The notes beneath the pieces are model-generated. The model made no database searches. It worked only from the letters and a program-made list of their open reading frames with translations, and was not told the DNA's origin. A stretch of 64,000 nt of DNA from positions 1,426,001 through 1,490,000 of the forward strand of contig NZ_CP023671.1 in assembly GCF_003606265.1 (NCBI RefSeq). Reading direction: 5' to 3'. Every line of letters starts with the position of its first letter. Positions within the stretch are counted from its first letter, which is position 1. The DNA is from Clostridium septicum (GTDB lineage Bacteria > Bacillota > Clostridia > Clostridiales > Clostridiaceae). Shown here in pieces: positions 1 through 10,500 of this stretch. The position numbers and the translations under genes were made by a program.

Positions 1-25
1 CCTTTAAAAAATTGTTACACATCTC

Positions 26-1537
26 TTACTTTAACCTCCCATAATCCCTAAGTTTTTTTCTATCTATCTTACCATTTTGAGTCATAGGAAGCTCCTCCAT
101 TGAATAAAATGTTTTTGGTATCATGTGAATCGGTAAAGATTCACGCATTTTCTTCTGTATTTCTTTTTTTTCCATACTTCCTACATAAAAGGCAATAATT
201 TTATTTTTATCACTATCAAAAATACAACATGCTCTATCAATATCAGGATACCCATTTAATGTTGCTTCTATTTCCTCTAACTCAATACGATGTCCCATAT
301 ATTTTATCTGAAAATCTTTACGCCCAGCAAAACAAAGATCTCCATCATTATTATAAACTGCAAGATCCCCTGTTCTATATATAATTTCCATATATTCTGT
401 GTTCAACGGATTTTGTACAAAGGCCTTACTAGTTTGCGCTTCATTATTGTAATATCCTAAGGCAACTGCTGTACCAGACACACATATTTCTCCAATTTTT
501 TCCTTTTCAGTTATTTCTTCATTGTTTTCACTAATTAAAAATACTTTTTCATTTGGAAATGCTTTTCCTATTGGCAATATTTCATTAGGTTCAAAATCCC
601 TATCAACACGATAATATGTGCAATTACAAGTTATTTCAGTTGGACCATATAAATTAACAAAATTTGCTTTTGGTAATGCTTCTCGCCAAAGTTTTAAATG
701 TTTTATTGGCATTACTTCACCACTAAATAATATTTTGTTTACACTTGTTGGAATTTTATATGTTAATCCTCTTAACTGAGTTATCAAACATAATGCAGAT
801 ACTGCCCATATCATTGTTGTAACTTTTTCATCACATATATAGTCAAGCAATTTAGTAATAACTGAGAAAAATTGTTTAGGTATTATTACCATTGTAGCTC
901 CAACCTTTAGTGTTGAATATATATCCTTTACTGATACATCAAAATCAAATGGTGCCTGATTTCCGATTATATCATCATGTGTGATTTGGAACATATCCGG
1001 AAAATACTCCATAAAATCTATTACACTTCTATGGCTTACTAAAACTCCCTTTGGAACTCCAGTAGATCCTGAAGTAAAATTACAATAAAGAGGATCTATA
1101 TCTAATGCTGATTCTCTTATATTTCTAAGTTTTTCTTCATTTATTTCAGTTTCTATAATTTTATTATACTCAAGTAACTTACCAGAAAATTCTACCTTTT
1201 TAATAGTATCAATAAATTCATTATGAGTTATAATATATTTTGCTTTTGTTATTTCTAAAATTTGCTTAATACGGGGTTCTGGTTGATCAGGATTAATAAA
1301 AACATAGAAGCATCCAGCAGATATTATACCCATAAATGCATTTAATGCCTCAACACTTTTATGCATAAATACAATAACTGGTTTTCTTGGAAGTTGGTAT
1401 TCTAATAATGCACTTCCAATATGTTTAGCATTCTCAAGTAATTTAATATATGAACAGCTACTTTCAGCATCCTTTACGGCAATCTTATCAGGATACTTTT
1501 CAGCTGAACATTCTAGATATTCTAATACATTTTTCAT
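26..1537 (-). CDS. DltA-like amino-acid adenylation enzyme
   Basis: This is a stand-alone AMP-forming adenylation enzyme of 503 residues. Such enzymes activate an amino acid with ATP and load it on a carrier protein. The A-domain motifs are all visible: FTSGSTGVPKG (P-loop, near residue 155), NLYGPTE, YRTGDL, GRKDFQIKYMGHR and the C-terminal lysine loop NGKIDRKKL. The segment NQAPFDFDVSVKDIY resembles the D-alanine-binding region of DltA, so a D-Ala-carrier ligase role is the best guess. A single-module NRPS-like enzyme is the alternative. The start has a clear AAAGGAG site. No carrier protein, DltB or DltD is in the window, but the operon could continue past the left edge, where an AAAGG site sits at positions 1-5 on the minus strand. 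The two-component genes lie just upstream. Confidence 0.8.
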   Translation of the reverse strand: MKNVLEYLECSAEKYPDKIAVKDAESSCSYIKLLENAKHIGSALLEYQLPRKPVIVFMHKSVEALNAFMGIISAGCFYVFINPDQPEPRIKQILEITKAKYIITHNEFIDTIKKVEFSGKLLEYNKIIETEINEEKLRNIRESALDIDPLYCNFTSGSTGVPKGVLVSHRSVIDFMEYFPDMFQITHDDIIGNQAPFDFDVSVKDIYSTLKVGATMVIIPKQFFSVITKLLDYICDEKVTTMIWAVSALCLITQLRGLTYKIPTSVNKILFSGEVMPIKHLKLWREALPKANFVNLYGPTEITCNCTYYRVDRDFEPNEILPIGKAFPNEKVFLISENNEEITEKEKIGEICVSGTAVALGYYNNEAQTSKAFVQNPLNTEYMEIIYRTGDLAVYNNDGDLCFAGRKDFQIKYMGHRIELEEIEATLNGYPDIDRACCIFDSDKNKIIAFYVGSMEKKEIQKKMRESLPIHMIPKTFYSMEELPMTQNGKIDRKKLRDYGRLK

Positions 1538-1704
1538 TATTGTTCTCCTTTCTAGCTATGTACTGAGAGGATATATTGTTTACTAGATAAAAATTTCATT
1601 GTACATCATTAGTAAAATTCATCTAAAAGTACTTAATTTATATTGAGTAAACTATTAATTTAATATAGTTTATAATATCAATATAAACTTACCTTATTCT
1701 TTAT

Positions 1705-1771
1705 TAAACCTTAAGATTTGTAAAGAAATCGACTTTATCCTTTATTTAACCTTAAGATTCGTAAAGAAAAC
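1705..1771 (-). repeat. Two direct copies of a 26-bp motif, possible response-regulator site
   Basis: Two near-identical 26-bp units occur at 1705-1730 and 1746-1771, 41 bp apart, and match at 23 of 26 positions. The core reads ACCTTAAG followed by GTAAAGAAA on the plus strand. They lie between the sensor kinase and the adenylation gene, 168-234 bp upstream of the latter's start codon. Direct repeats there suggest an OmpR-family operator. That is inference, since the spacing is longer than the usual 10-11 bp half-site pitch. A third copy lies at 16743-16768. Confidence 0.45.
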
Positions 1772-1813
1772 ATCCTCTCTCTTTAATCTGAATAAGTTCT
1801 TTTAACCTTTTTA

Positions 1814-3409
1814 TTAAATTTTAGGAAGAGTAATAAGAAATTGTGTCTTATATGGTAAAATTGGATTCTGAACAAGACAAATCTTACCACCATGCTTTTC
1901 TACTATTTCTCTTGCAATTGCAAGTCCTAATCCAGTACCTTGTTTACTTGACCTTGATTCATCTCCAATAACAAATGGATTAAACAATGTTTTAGCAATT
2001 TCCTCACTTATTCCAAATCCATTATCACCTAACATAATTTGAACATTATTTACCTCATTGCATAGAGAAAAATATAAGGACGTTCCTGGTGGATTATATT
2101 TTATTGAATTTCCTATAATATTATCTATTACTCGTTTCATATGTGATGGGTCAAATTTATAATATATTGAATTATCAGGAATATCTACCTCAAGAATATA
2201 TCCAGCAAATTCAAGCTCTTGATATTTATCAGCTAACAGCTCTTTGCAAAATTCACAGATATCCTCTTCCTGAATCTTTAATGAAAAATCAGGATGTTCT
2301 AGCTTACTGTATTCGCTAAAAGTATCTATTAACTCTGAAAGTGTCTCTGCCTTTTTACATATAGTGTTTAAATATCTTTCACGTTCATTTTCTGGTACTA
2401 GCCCATCTCTAACAGCTCTTGAGTATCCTTGAATAACAGTAATTGGTGTTTTTAAATCATGAGATATATCTGCAAGCATCTTTTGTCTACATTTATCAAG
2501 CCTCTCTCTTTCTGTTTCACTTTCATCAAGTCTTTCAGCAAGAGCACTAAAATTATCTGCTATCTCCACAAACTCATTTGGACCTGAATAATCTTGAAGA
2601 TACGTGTTTTTTTTATTCATATATTCAAGAATTGCTGTATTAAGAGGATCTAATAAACCTTTTGTTCTTTTACTTAACCAAATCATAGACAATATTATCA
2701 TCAAAATATATGCAAGAATAAATGATATCCAACTGCTTGCCCAAATTAAAATAAGCTGATCATATTTTTTATAATCCATTGATTTCACCATAAAAACTGC
2801 ATAACGTAACTCTCCTGACTCAGTTCTAAACTTCATCTTCCTAACATCAAAATTATTATATTTCCCCATATAAATTTGTAATTTTTTTTCTGTAAATATT
2901 TTTCCACGTGGAAATAAATTCCCCTCTGTTACATATAAATTTTCATCAATCACTCCATAAGCATTAGAATAGGAATCTCTAGGTACAACATCATCAAAAC
3001 GCATGATTAATCTCTTTATTCCTCCTGCAGTTTGATATTGAGATACAGAATAAAAATGTTCATCTTCTATATTTCGAATACAATCTAATTCATCTAATGA
3101 AAAAGTAAAAAACTTATTTTTAGCAGTAGAATATATTTTCTTTCCTTTTTCATTAAATACAGTCATTTCAAAGTTTTTTCCAAGATATTTGTAAAGTGGA
3201 ATATTATTATAATGCTCCTTTTGGAAATTTTTAATTTCCTTTGTTAATTTCATAAATTTAGGTTCATAATATAAATTCGTAGTGTACAATGTGGTCATAC
3301 CATAAAGCAAGGCTGCTACAGCTAAAAATGCTACTATAAATATAATTTGATTTTTAGCAAGTAGCGAAAAAAAACTACCAGTTTTTCGTTTTTTATTACG
3401 GATTCTCAA
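1814..3409 (-). CDS. Membrane sensor histidine kinase (OmpR-type partner)
   Basis: A 531-residue sensor kinase. It has one membrane helix near residues 20-40, an extracellular sensor domain of about 180 residues, a second helix near 225-245, then a HAMP-like linker. The H-box is ISHDLKTPITVIQGY, the N-box is NIIGNSIKYNPPGT, and the G-boxes are GDNGFGIS and GTGLGLAIAREIVEKHGG. It starts with a TTG codon inside the end of the upstream response-regulator gene (14-bp overlap), so the two are translationally coupled. The architecture resembles kinases that sense cell-envelope stress. Its position next to the adenylation gene suggests it controls surface modification, but this is inference. Confidence 0.85.
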   Translation of the reverse strand: MRIRNKKRKTGSFFSLLAKNQIIFIVAFLAVAALLYGMTTLYTTNLYYEPKFMKLTKEIKNFQKEHYNNIPLYKYLGKNFEMTVFNEKGKKIYSTAKNKFFTFSLDELDCIRNIEDEHFYSVSQYQTAGGIKRLIMRFDDVVPRDSYSNAYGVIDENLYVTEGNLFPRGKIFTEKKLQIYMGKYNNFDVRKMKFRTESGELRYAVFMVKSMDYKKYDQLILIWASSWISFILAYILMIILSMIWLSKRTKGLLDPLNTAILEYMNKKNTYLQDYSGPNEFVEIADNFSALAERLDESETERERLDKCRQKMLADISHDLKTPITVIQGYSRAVRDGLVPENERERYLNTICKKAETLSELIDTFSEYSKLEHPDFSLKIQEEDICEFCKELLADKYQELEFAGYILEVDIPDNSIYYKFDPSHMKRVIDNIIGNSIKYNPPGTSLYFSLCNEVNNVQIMLGDNGFGISEEIAKTLFNPFVIGDESRSSKQGTGLGLAIAREIVEKHGGKICLVQNPILPYKTQFLITLPKI

Positions 3410-4097
3410 ATTTATATCCCAAGCCTCTTATAGTCTTAATATACCTAGGATTTTTTGGATCATCCTCTAATTTCTCTCGTAACTTTGATATATGCACCAT
3501 CATCGTATTGTCATCACTTTCAAAAAATTCTCCACAAACACTTTGATAAATTTGTGTCTTCGTAAAAACTCTCCCTGGTGATTTCATTAATTTAACAAGA
3601 ATTTTAAATTCCATTGGAGCAAGATTGACTGGATGTCCATTCTTTTCGACCTTAAATGACTCAATATCTATGCAGATTTCACCTAATGAAACCTTAGAAT
3701 TTTTCTTTATATCTAAATTATTGCTTCCAAGCTGATAAAAACGACGTAAATTAGAATTTATTCGTGCAATTATTTCTATTGGACTGAATGGCTTTGTCAT
3801 ATAATCATCTGCCCCTATATTAAGCCCAAGAATTTTATCATATTCCTGATTTTTTGCAGATAAAATAATTATAGGAATATTACTATGCTTTCTAATTTCT
3901 TCAGTTACATTATACCCATTCATACCAGGCATCATTACATCAATGACAGCTAAATCAATTTTTTGATTTTCTGTAATCTCAAGTGCATCTATACCGTTAT
4001 CAACAGATACAACATTATATCCTTCACCTGATAGATAAAGTCTCAATAATTCGACAATATCAGGATCATCTTCTGCAATCAATATAGTATAAGCCAT
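3396..4097 (-). CDS. OmpR/PhoB-family response regulator
   Basis: A 233-residue response regulator. The N-terminal receiver has the acidic pocket AEDD, the phosphorylated Asp in LAVIDVMMPGMNG and the conserved Lys in DYMTKPFSP. The C-terminal winged helix has the usual pattern: LAPMEFKILVKLM, then VFTKTQIYQ, then RYIKTIRGLGYKF. I place the start at the second in-frame Met (MAYTILIAEDD), because AAAGGATG lies 8 bases before it but directly abuts the first ATG. It overlaps the downstream kinase gene. Its targets may include the repeat-bearing region ahead of the adenylation gene. Confidence 0.88.
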   Translation of the reverse strand: MAYTILIAEDDPDIVELLRLYLSGEGYNVVSVDNGIDALEITENQKIDLAVIDVMMPGMNGYNVTEEIRKHSNIPIIILSAKNQEYDKILGLNIGADDYMTKPFSPIEIIARINSNLRRFYQLGSNNLDIKKNSKVSLGEICIDIESFKVEKNGHPVNLAPMEFKILVKLMKSPGRVFTKTQIYQSVCGEFFESDDNTMMVHISKLREKLEDDPKNPRYIKTIRGLGYKFENP

Positions 4098-4311
4098 ATT
4101 TATCATCCTTTCTTCTATAGCATAATTATTATAACATTTATTGACAAGTCTTTATATTTATTTAATATAAAGATTTCTTAATAAATACATATTATAGCAA
4201 ATATTAATCCTAATTATTTAAATCTGTATTTATATAAGTAAAATTTAAATCAATTTATAAAATCCACTTTAATTTTATTACTTAAAAAAATATATAAATT
4301 AACGTTTAAAA

Positions 4312-5079
4312 TTACTTACTTTTCATAATTATACCTATTTCCACTTTACATAATAATGGTGTTGTAAAAGAATGTAAAATAGGTTTTAGTTGGACAACAT
4401 TATTCTTTGGTTTCTTTCCTGAAAATCCATGTTTTTTGCTACTTCTAAAAAAGCATAGTAAGCTCCTAATGTTGTCCAATGATGATCTGTTTTGTAATAT
4501 ATGTACTTATCTTTATGATTTTCTAGTGTCTTATAGGAATCTATAAAATTCATTTTTTCGTTTAACTTATTTTTAAAATCATCAATATAATTTCTTTCAC
4601 TTATTTTAGGCGCAAATACAGGAATTTTATCATTTAATATCTCTATAGCATTTGGTACTATAGTTATATATTGATTAATACTTTCATATTTTCTAGAAAA
4701 TTTATTTATAGAGTTAAGAGTTCTTTCTACCCTATTATGATTAGGTTCTTCAAACTCCTCAAGTAGATAATTATCTTTGCCTAAGTAAACTCCTTTAAAT
4801 TTGTTTCTTCCTAATATTCTATCAGAATTTGTTTTTATACTTATCCATAAATCTCTATTTATAAATTGATCTGTCTTATACCTTTCATATTTTTTAGAAA
4901 AACTTCCATTTACTAATCTTTCAATTGTAAATTTAGGTTTTTTAGATAATACTCTATTTTCAGATTCTGAAATTTTTGCATCTCCCTTTAATATATTTAA
5001 AACTACTATAACAATTAAAAACTAAGATAAGCATTAAGTAGTAGTATAGTTTATTTTTATATTTCTTATTAATAGCCAT
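4312..5079 (-). pseudogene. DHHW-family protein, broken by two frameshifts
   Basis: Read across three frames, this stretch encodes a DHHW/AlgJ-type protein of the kind paired with MBOAT acyltransferases. It has an ATG with an AAGGAG site, a membrane anchor, a body with ENRVLSKKPKF and QFINRDLW, and the hallmark YYKTDHHWTTLGAYYAF. One frameshift lies in an A-run at 5017-5021, about 20 codons in. A second lies in the T6 run at 4432-4437, just after the DHHW motif. Beyond that the protein stops early, roughly 100 or more residues short of usual family length. Both shifts are in homopolymers, so sequencing error is possible for each. The broken neighbours argue for real decay. Confidence 0.7.
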
Positions 5080-5101
5080 ACATTTCTCTCCTTCAACTCC
5101 T

Positions 5102-6231
5102 TTAAAATCTAAAGTATAAGAAATGATTATAGCTTTGACTTATTAAATATGCTACTGATACTATTATTACTACAAAATCAATAAACACAGCTGTTATTAA
5201 TCCTTTAGTTTGTCCTCTTTTTACTATATTATTAAAAATTCTACTTATTATAGGTGTTGAACATAAACATAATATTATAAATAAAATTAAATTTGTATAT
5301 AAATAGTATAATCCTGTTGTATCTATTACTGGATTTCCTGACATACCAAACATTACACTTATATATTTTAATGCTTGTCTTAAATTTTCACTTCCAAAAA
5401 GAACCCAACCAGTCATAACTAAAACCATGGTATAAATATATCTTACAATTCTTGGAGCCCTTTTCAAAAATTCTTTTAATATATTCTTTTCTATTAGTAG
5501 TATTACTCCATAATATATACCCCAAACTTACCACTACAATTTCATTCATTATATATATATCGCTGTATTGCTCCATAATATATACCCCAAACTATAAAAT
5601 TCCAACTTGCACCATGCCATAATCCTGTTAACATCCAAACTACAAATATATTTCTTATGCATTTTAATTTGCTTACCCTATTTCCTCCTAATGGTATGTA
5701 GACATATTCTCTAAACCATGAACCTAAAGATATATGCCAACGTCTCCAAAACTCAGATACACTAGATGATATATATGGATAATTAAAATTTTCTATAAAA
5801 TCAAATCCAAACATTTTCCCAAGGCCTATAGCCATATCAGAATATCCACTAAAATCAAAATATATCTGAAATGTGTAGGCTATTATTCCTATCCAAGAAG
5901 TCAATACTGATAACTTATCTATATTTATAGATTGAATAGCTACCCATGTTCCCCCTATATTATTAGCTAGCAAAACCTTCTTACACAGTCCTTTTGTAAA
6001 CCTTTCCACTCCCAGACCAAATTTATAAACACATTCATGTCTATTATTAATCTGATTTTTTATATCTTTGTATCTTACAATAGGTCCTGCAACTAATTGT
6101 GGAAACATAGTTACATATAGTGCAAATGAATTTAAACTTTTCTGCTCCTTAATCTTACCCAAATACACATCTATAACATACGATAATGTCTGAAATGTAT
6201 AAAATGATATACCTAATGGTATAGGCAACTC
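5102..6231 (-). pseudogene. MBOAT-family O-acyltransferase, broken
   Basis: Fragments of an AlgI/DltB-type membrane O-acyltransferase. The conserved core is present: PIPLGISFYTFQTLSYVIDVY, FPQLVAGPIVRY, FDFSGYSDMAIGLG, the SEFWRRWHISLGSWFREYVYIPLGGN block and the catalytic-histidine motif LTGLWHGASWNFIVWG. Three lesions are visible. About 105-110 N-terminal residues are missing, and the open frame begins at a TTG (6228) just before the core. A 65-bp insertion at 5506-5593 shifts the frame after WGIYYG. The C-terminal part resumes in another frame (KRAPRIVRYIYTMVLVMTGW and onward) to a stop at 5102. Removing the 65 bp joins the two halves in one frame. No intact product is expected. Confidence 0.85.
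5506..5593. repeat. 23-bp direct repeats bounding a 65-bp insertion
   Basis: The same 23-bp sequence (plus strand, starting CTCCATAATATATACC) occurs at 5506-5528 and 5571-5593. They are offset by 65 bp, with 42 bp of unrelated sequence between them. Sixty-five is not a multiple of three, so this unit is what breaks the MBOAT reading frame. The coding strand in the repeat reads VWGIYYG in both copies, one in each of the two frames used by the MBOAT fragments. Confidence 0.85.
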
Positions 6232-6365
6232 ACTATATTCAAATTATTTATTATACTAGATTCAATATCCTCTACAGATACATCTACCTTTTTAACACAT
6301 CCTATAGTAAAAACTATACTATTAACTAATACAACTATAAGTGTCTTCTTACTACTTTTCCTCAT
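6213..6365 (-). pseudogene. N-terminal stub of a DUF4358-like lipoprotein
   Basis: A short frame starts at an ATG with a GGGGGA site 7 bases upstream. It gives MRKSSKKTLIVVLVNSIVF, then TIGC (a lipobox-like cysteine), then VKKVDVSVEDIESSIINNLNI. That is the typical beginning of DUF4358 lipoproteins, which I know as companions of MBOAT/SGNH genes. After about 44 codons the sequence runs straight into the MBOAT core, in a different frame, so a deletion has fused the two genes. The DUF4358 label is inference from a short sequence and from context. Confidence 0.5.
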
Positions 6366-6391
6366 TCTATTATTTCCCCCAACTAATTCTA

Positions 6392-7150
6392 TCAATTTGA
6401 TTTATCTGACAGTTCTTTTAACCATAATGGATAAAAATCTTGTATTAGATGAATTCCATCTGGCTCATAAAATTTTGAATTTTCAATTACTATGTCCCTA
6501 GTTTCTATAAAAGTTAGCCCTAATCTATTACACATTTCTTTTAATGCATCATTAAATTCCTCTACTTTACTATATACACTCTTTTTCTATATAACCTTCT
6601 GCTGAACCGGCAAAATATCACTTACATATATTTTACTTTTAGGAGATTTCACTTTTAAATTTTCTATTAATTTTTCATAGTTTTGTATAAAACTATAAAC
6701 GTTACCTCCAAAGTACTCCATATCATTCATTCCATAAGTCATAAATATTTTTCTTGGGTGTAGGTTCTCTAATATATCTATATCATTAATTGCAATATCT
6801 GTATTTCTACCTTTATATGCTATAACTGAAGATTTATTTAATATGCCATACTCTACTAAAACCTCTGCCCTTAAATCTCCCATTATCACATAATTTTCAA
6901 ATACTTTTTTAAAATCTTTATCTTTTACGTCCTTAATTTCATCAATGCTATTTATTTTATTTTCAACTTCTATTACATCCTTAGATTCAAGCTCTTTAAT
7001 GAATTTTACTACCTCTTCTATTTGTTTTAAATTTTCCTCTCTAGCTATATTTTTATAACTTATGTAACCTTTAATTATTAAAAATATACTTATTAAAAAT
7101 ATCATCGTATATATAATTTTTATTCCATTCCTATTTAATTTTCTAATCAT
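6392..7150 (-). pseudogene. SGNH/GDSL hydrolase-like protein with internal amber stop
   Basis: A membrane-anchored SGNH-hydrolase-like gene of 252 codons. A helix lies at about residues 10-28. The middle carries YGMNDMEYFGGN (block III-like), and the end carries EPDGIHLIQDFYPLWLKEL, with the DGIH motif expected for the catalytic Asp-x-x-His. A TAG at 6587-6589 interrupts the frame after PVQQKVI. The same frame then continues (KKSVYSKVEEFNDALKEM, then the DGIH segment) to a natural stop at 6392. The lesion is therefore one nonsense codon, which would remove the catalytic His. This gene probably once led the MBOAT/DHHW operon. Confidence 0.8.
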
Positions 7151-7561
7151 CTTCTAATCCCAGCCTTCTAATCACACCTTTATAATAAATTTAGTCTATA
7201 TATAAAATCCCCTTTATTCTAACTATAAATTAATTACAACATTATCCACAAATAAATTATAACACTAAGGTTTTTTATAAGATTTTACAATGTAATTACA
7301 AGCACATTACAATACTGTCATTTTTATTACTTAATAATATTTTCTTTAGCTTTTTCATTACCTTTCTATATTTCTTCATTGAAAAATCTTGTTATGAAAT
7401 AATAGCCATCAGAACCTACTCAAATAAATAAAAATATAAAAAAATCACTTACTATATAATATAAAGTAAGTGATTTTTTATTTATAAACTCAATAGATAT
7501 TTTCAATAGATTTATTAACTTAAAATATGGCTAATTATTATAACAGTCTATTTAATATCTG
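7151..7561. other. Intergenic region, subtilase terminator and operon leader
   Basis: This 411-bp stretch separates the end of the subtilase gene from the start of the broken SGNH gene. Apart from the hairpin at 7438-7479 I see no open frame or structured RNA. It presumably held the promoter of the decayed MBOAT operon. Confidence 0.5.
7438..7479 (-). terminator. Terminator of the subtilase gene
   Basis: The inverted repeat AATCACTTAC / GTAAGTGATT has flanking A and T runs and a 13-nt loop. It lies about 80 bp past the stop codon of the large peptidase gene. The A/T flanks mean it could work on both strands. Confidence 0.8.
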
Positions 7562-10500
7562 TTAATTATCTTTATTTTTTCTTTTCGATAATTTAACTCC
7601 TGCACTAGTTATAATTATACCTAATAAACCTAACACTGAAGACCCTATTACTCTACCTGTATTAGGTAAGAATAACTTATTTTTTTGAGCCTTAATTTTT
7701 TCTCCTTTGAGTTTTTCTTTTTTATTATTTGCTTTTATTTCTTCTGGTGTATCTGATAAAGTTTTTATCTTATTAACTACCATTTCAGTTGGCTCATTAT
7801 ATTTATTATTATTTTTATTTTCTGAATCTAATTCATTTTTACTTAATCTGGTAATTGTGAAGTTTATATTCTTTTCTGAATGGTTTCCAGCTTTATCTAC
7901 AGCTGTTAATATCAAGTTATACTCACCATCTTTATCTATTGCAGATATTCCATCATATTTTTCTCCATTTAAAATATAGTTTACTATTGCAACTTTATCA
8001 TCAACATCTATTACTGGATTAACTGACTGATTATAGACTTTTCCATCTTCAACCCCACTTACTAAAAACTCTACTGGAGTTATATCTATTCCAAAGTTAA
8101 TTTCACTTTCAGAAATATTACCAGCCTTATCTGTAGCTAACACTTTTAAATTATAGGTTCCTTCTTCTTTTATAGGAGTTTCTCCATCATAATCCTTACC
8201 ATTTAAAGTATATTTTATTGTTGCTACTTCTTCACTACTATTTATTTCTGGTTTTAATTCTTTGTTATATAATTTATCATTCTCTAAATTAGTAAATATT
8301 ATATTTAATGGTGTTTTATCTATTTCAAAATTAACTTCCTTCTCTAACTTATTTCCTGCTTTATCTAAAATATTTATTTTTAGTGTATGCTTTCCTTCAC
8401 TTGAAATAGGTGATTTCCCATTATATTCTTCTCCATCTAATAAGTAAGTTACTTTAACATCCTTATCAGAGGTTACTTTCGGAAGTATATCTTTATTATA
8501 TAATCCATCATCTGTTATTCCATCCACAACTATTTTAGGTAGATCTTTATCTACCTTAACCTTAAATTTTTTAATAGTTTCATGTCCTAATAAATCAACT
8601 GCCTTTAATGATATAAATTCTCCATCTTTTACTGGTATTTCATAATTAAACTCTCTTCTTGTATTATCATTTCCTATCTCTTCGCCATTTATAACATCTA
8701 TTTCCATAACATCATTTTTATAAAACTTATATCCTATTGTATTATCTTCTACAGTACCTTTTACTAAAATACTATCCTGATTAGTTATAACAATACCATC
8801 TGATTCTATTTCTGGTGATGACAAATTAATATTAGGGGATGTTACATCACAAAATATCTTTGTAGCATAATTATATAACTCATTTCCGTTATCATCTTTA
8901 GCATAAATATTTATCTTATTATATCCTTCATTTAAATTAATTTTATGTGCAAAAGTTCCATCTTCATTTATCTGTACTTTTTCTCCATTTAATTTAAATT
9001 CCTTTACTGTACCTAAAACTGTTCCTTTTACTACATATTCTTTTACATTACTAATTTCTAATGAACTTTTTTCAAAGTTATCTTCAAAATTTATTCTAGC
9101 CTTAGAAGATTCTACTTTTACATTTTTTGATGCTTCCCCTACATTAAAAGCTGTATCATTCATAGCCACTTTAATATTGTTTACAAAGTTAGCTTTTAAC
9201 TTCACATTACAACTATATATTCCATCATTTTCTTCAACATCAGCTTGTACATCTTTACCGTTAATATTTATATTTACTATTCCTGGAATAATAGCTACAT
9301 TATCAGAAACTTCCCACTGTAGCTTATAATCTACTTCCTTTAAATCGTCATTTGTTAATATCTTCTCTTCTGAAAGTAAATTAATTGTTGGAGCTGTAAC
9401 ATCTACCTTTACTGGTACAATCAAACTCTGATATTGTGCATTATCATAATCAACTTTTGACTTTATATTTAAATAATATTGTCCCTCTTTAACAGCCTCT
9501 TTTTTGCCTGTAGCTGGATTATATAGCTTTCCATCCCAACTTAAATTATTAAATAAATTTGGTGTTTTTCCACTTCCACTTGGTTCACTATACTCTTCCT
9601 TTCTTGTATAATTTTCACGTCCGATTACTCCAAGTGATTTCTTGTTTTCATCTAATAAATCAACCTCTGTTACTCTTGAATTTCTTAGATAGTATAAATA
9701 TGGTGCTATAATATCTCCATTTCCATCATCATTAGGTGATATTGCTATATTTTCAGGATTAATTTGTAGTTTTCCATTTGAATCCCTCTCACTTAATCCA
9801 AGCTTATATCCAATCTTACCATTTAAGTTTGTTAATACTCCAGATGGTACTATAAATTTTTGATTATCTTTATCCCAATCCATAGCCTCTATTATTTGTT
9901 CCTTTCCCCATTCACCATAGTATCCTATGAAAGGTACAGATAAAGAAGGTTTATCCTTGCTTGTAAATTTTATAAATCCTTCTATAAATCTATCTTCAGA
10001 AACAGACTTAGGTATTGTCAAATTAACCTTAACACTTGTCTCCCCATTTGCAGGTACCACAATATTATTTTTATCAAAAGTAACCTTGGCACCTTCTATC
10101 TTTATATCATGAGACATTGTTCTTAAATCCTCACTTGTTTCTGTTAAAACTCCACCAAAATTTTCAACCTTGTATTCTATTGGCTCATTATCGTAATTTC
10201 TTAATTTTAAAGTAAATTCTTTTTCATTTCCTATTTGCTTTAATGCAACGGTAGGATTATTATGTTCATCCGTTACAACCACTTTATTTTTTAGAGCTTC
10301 CTCTATTTGCATTACTCCAGCACCTTGTCTTCTTGGTGAATAAGGTATTTCATCATTGTACTTGTCCATTATTATTTGCGAAGTACTTATTGATGTATTT
10401 TTAGCTAATTCTACTAAATCTCTTCCCTTAAGATTTGGATTTTCTTTTTTAAGTCCTTCAACTATTAAAGCTTCACCACCAGCAACATGAGGTGATGCCA

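Noticed and set aside
3396..3409. Kinase and regulator as one fused gene
   Set aside because: The 14-bp overlap is in different frames with a TTG start, which is simple translational coupling.
5388..5576. 62-residue frame around the MBOAT repeat
   Set aside because: It is a by-product of the 65-bp insertion; only the duplicated segment gives it a start.
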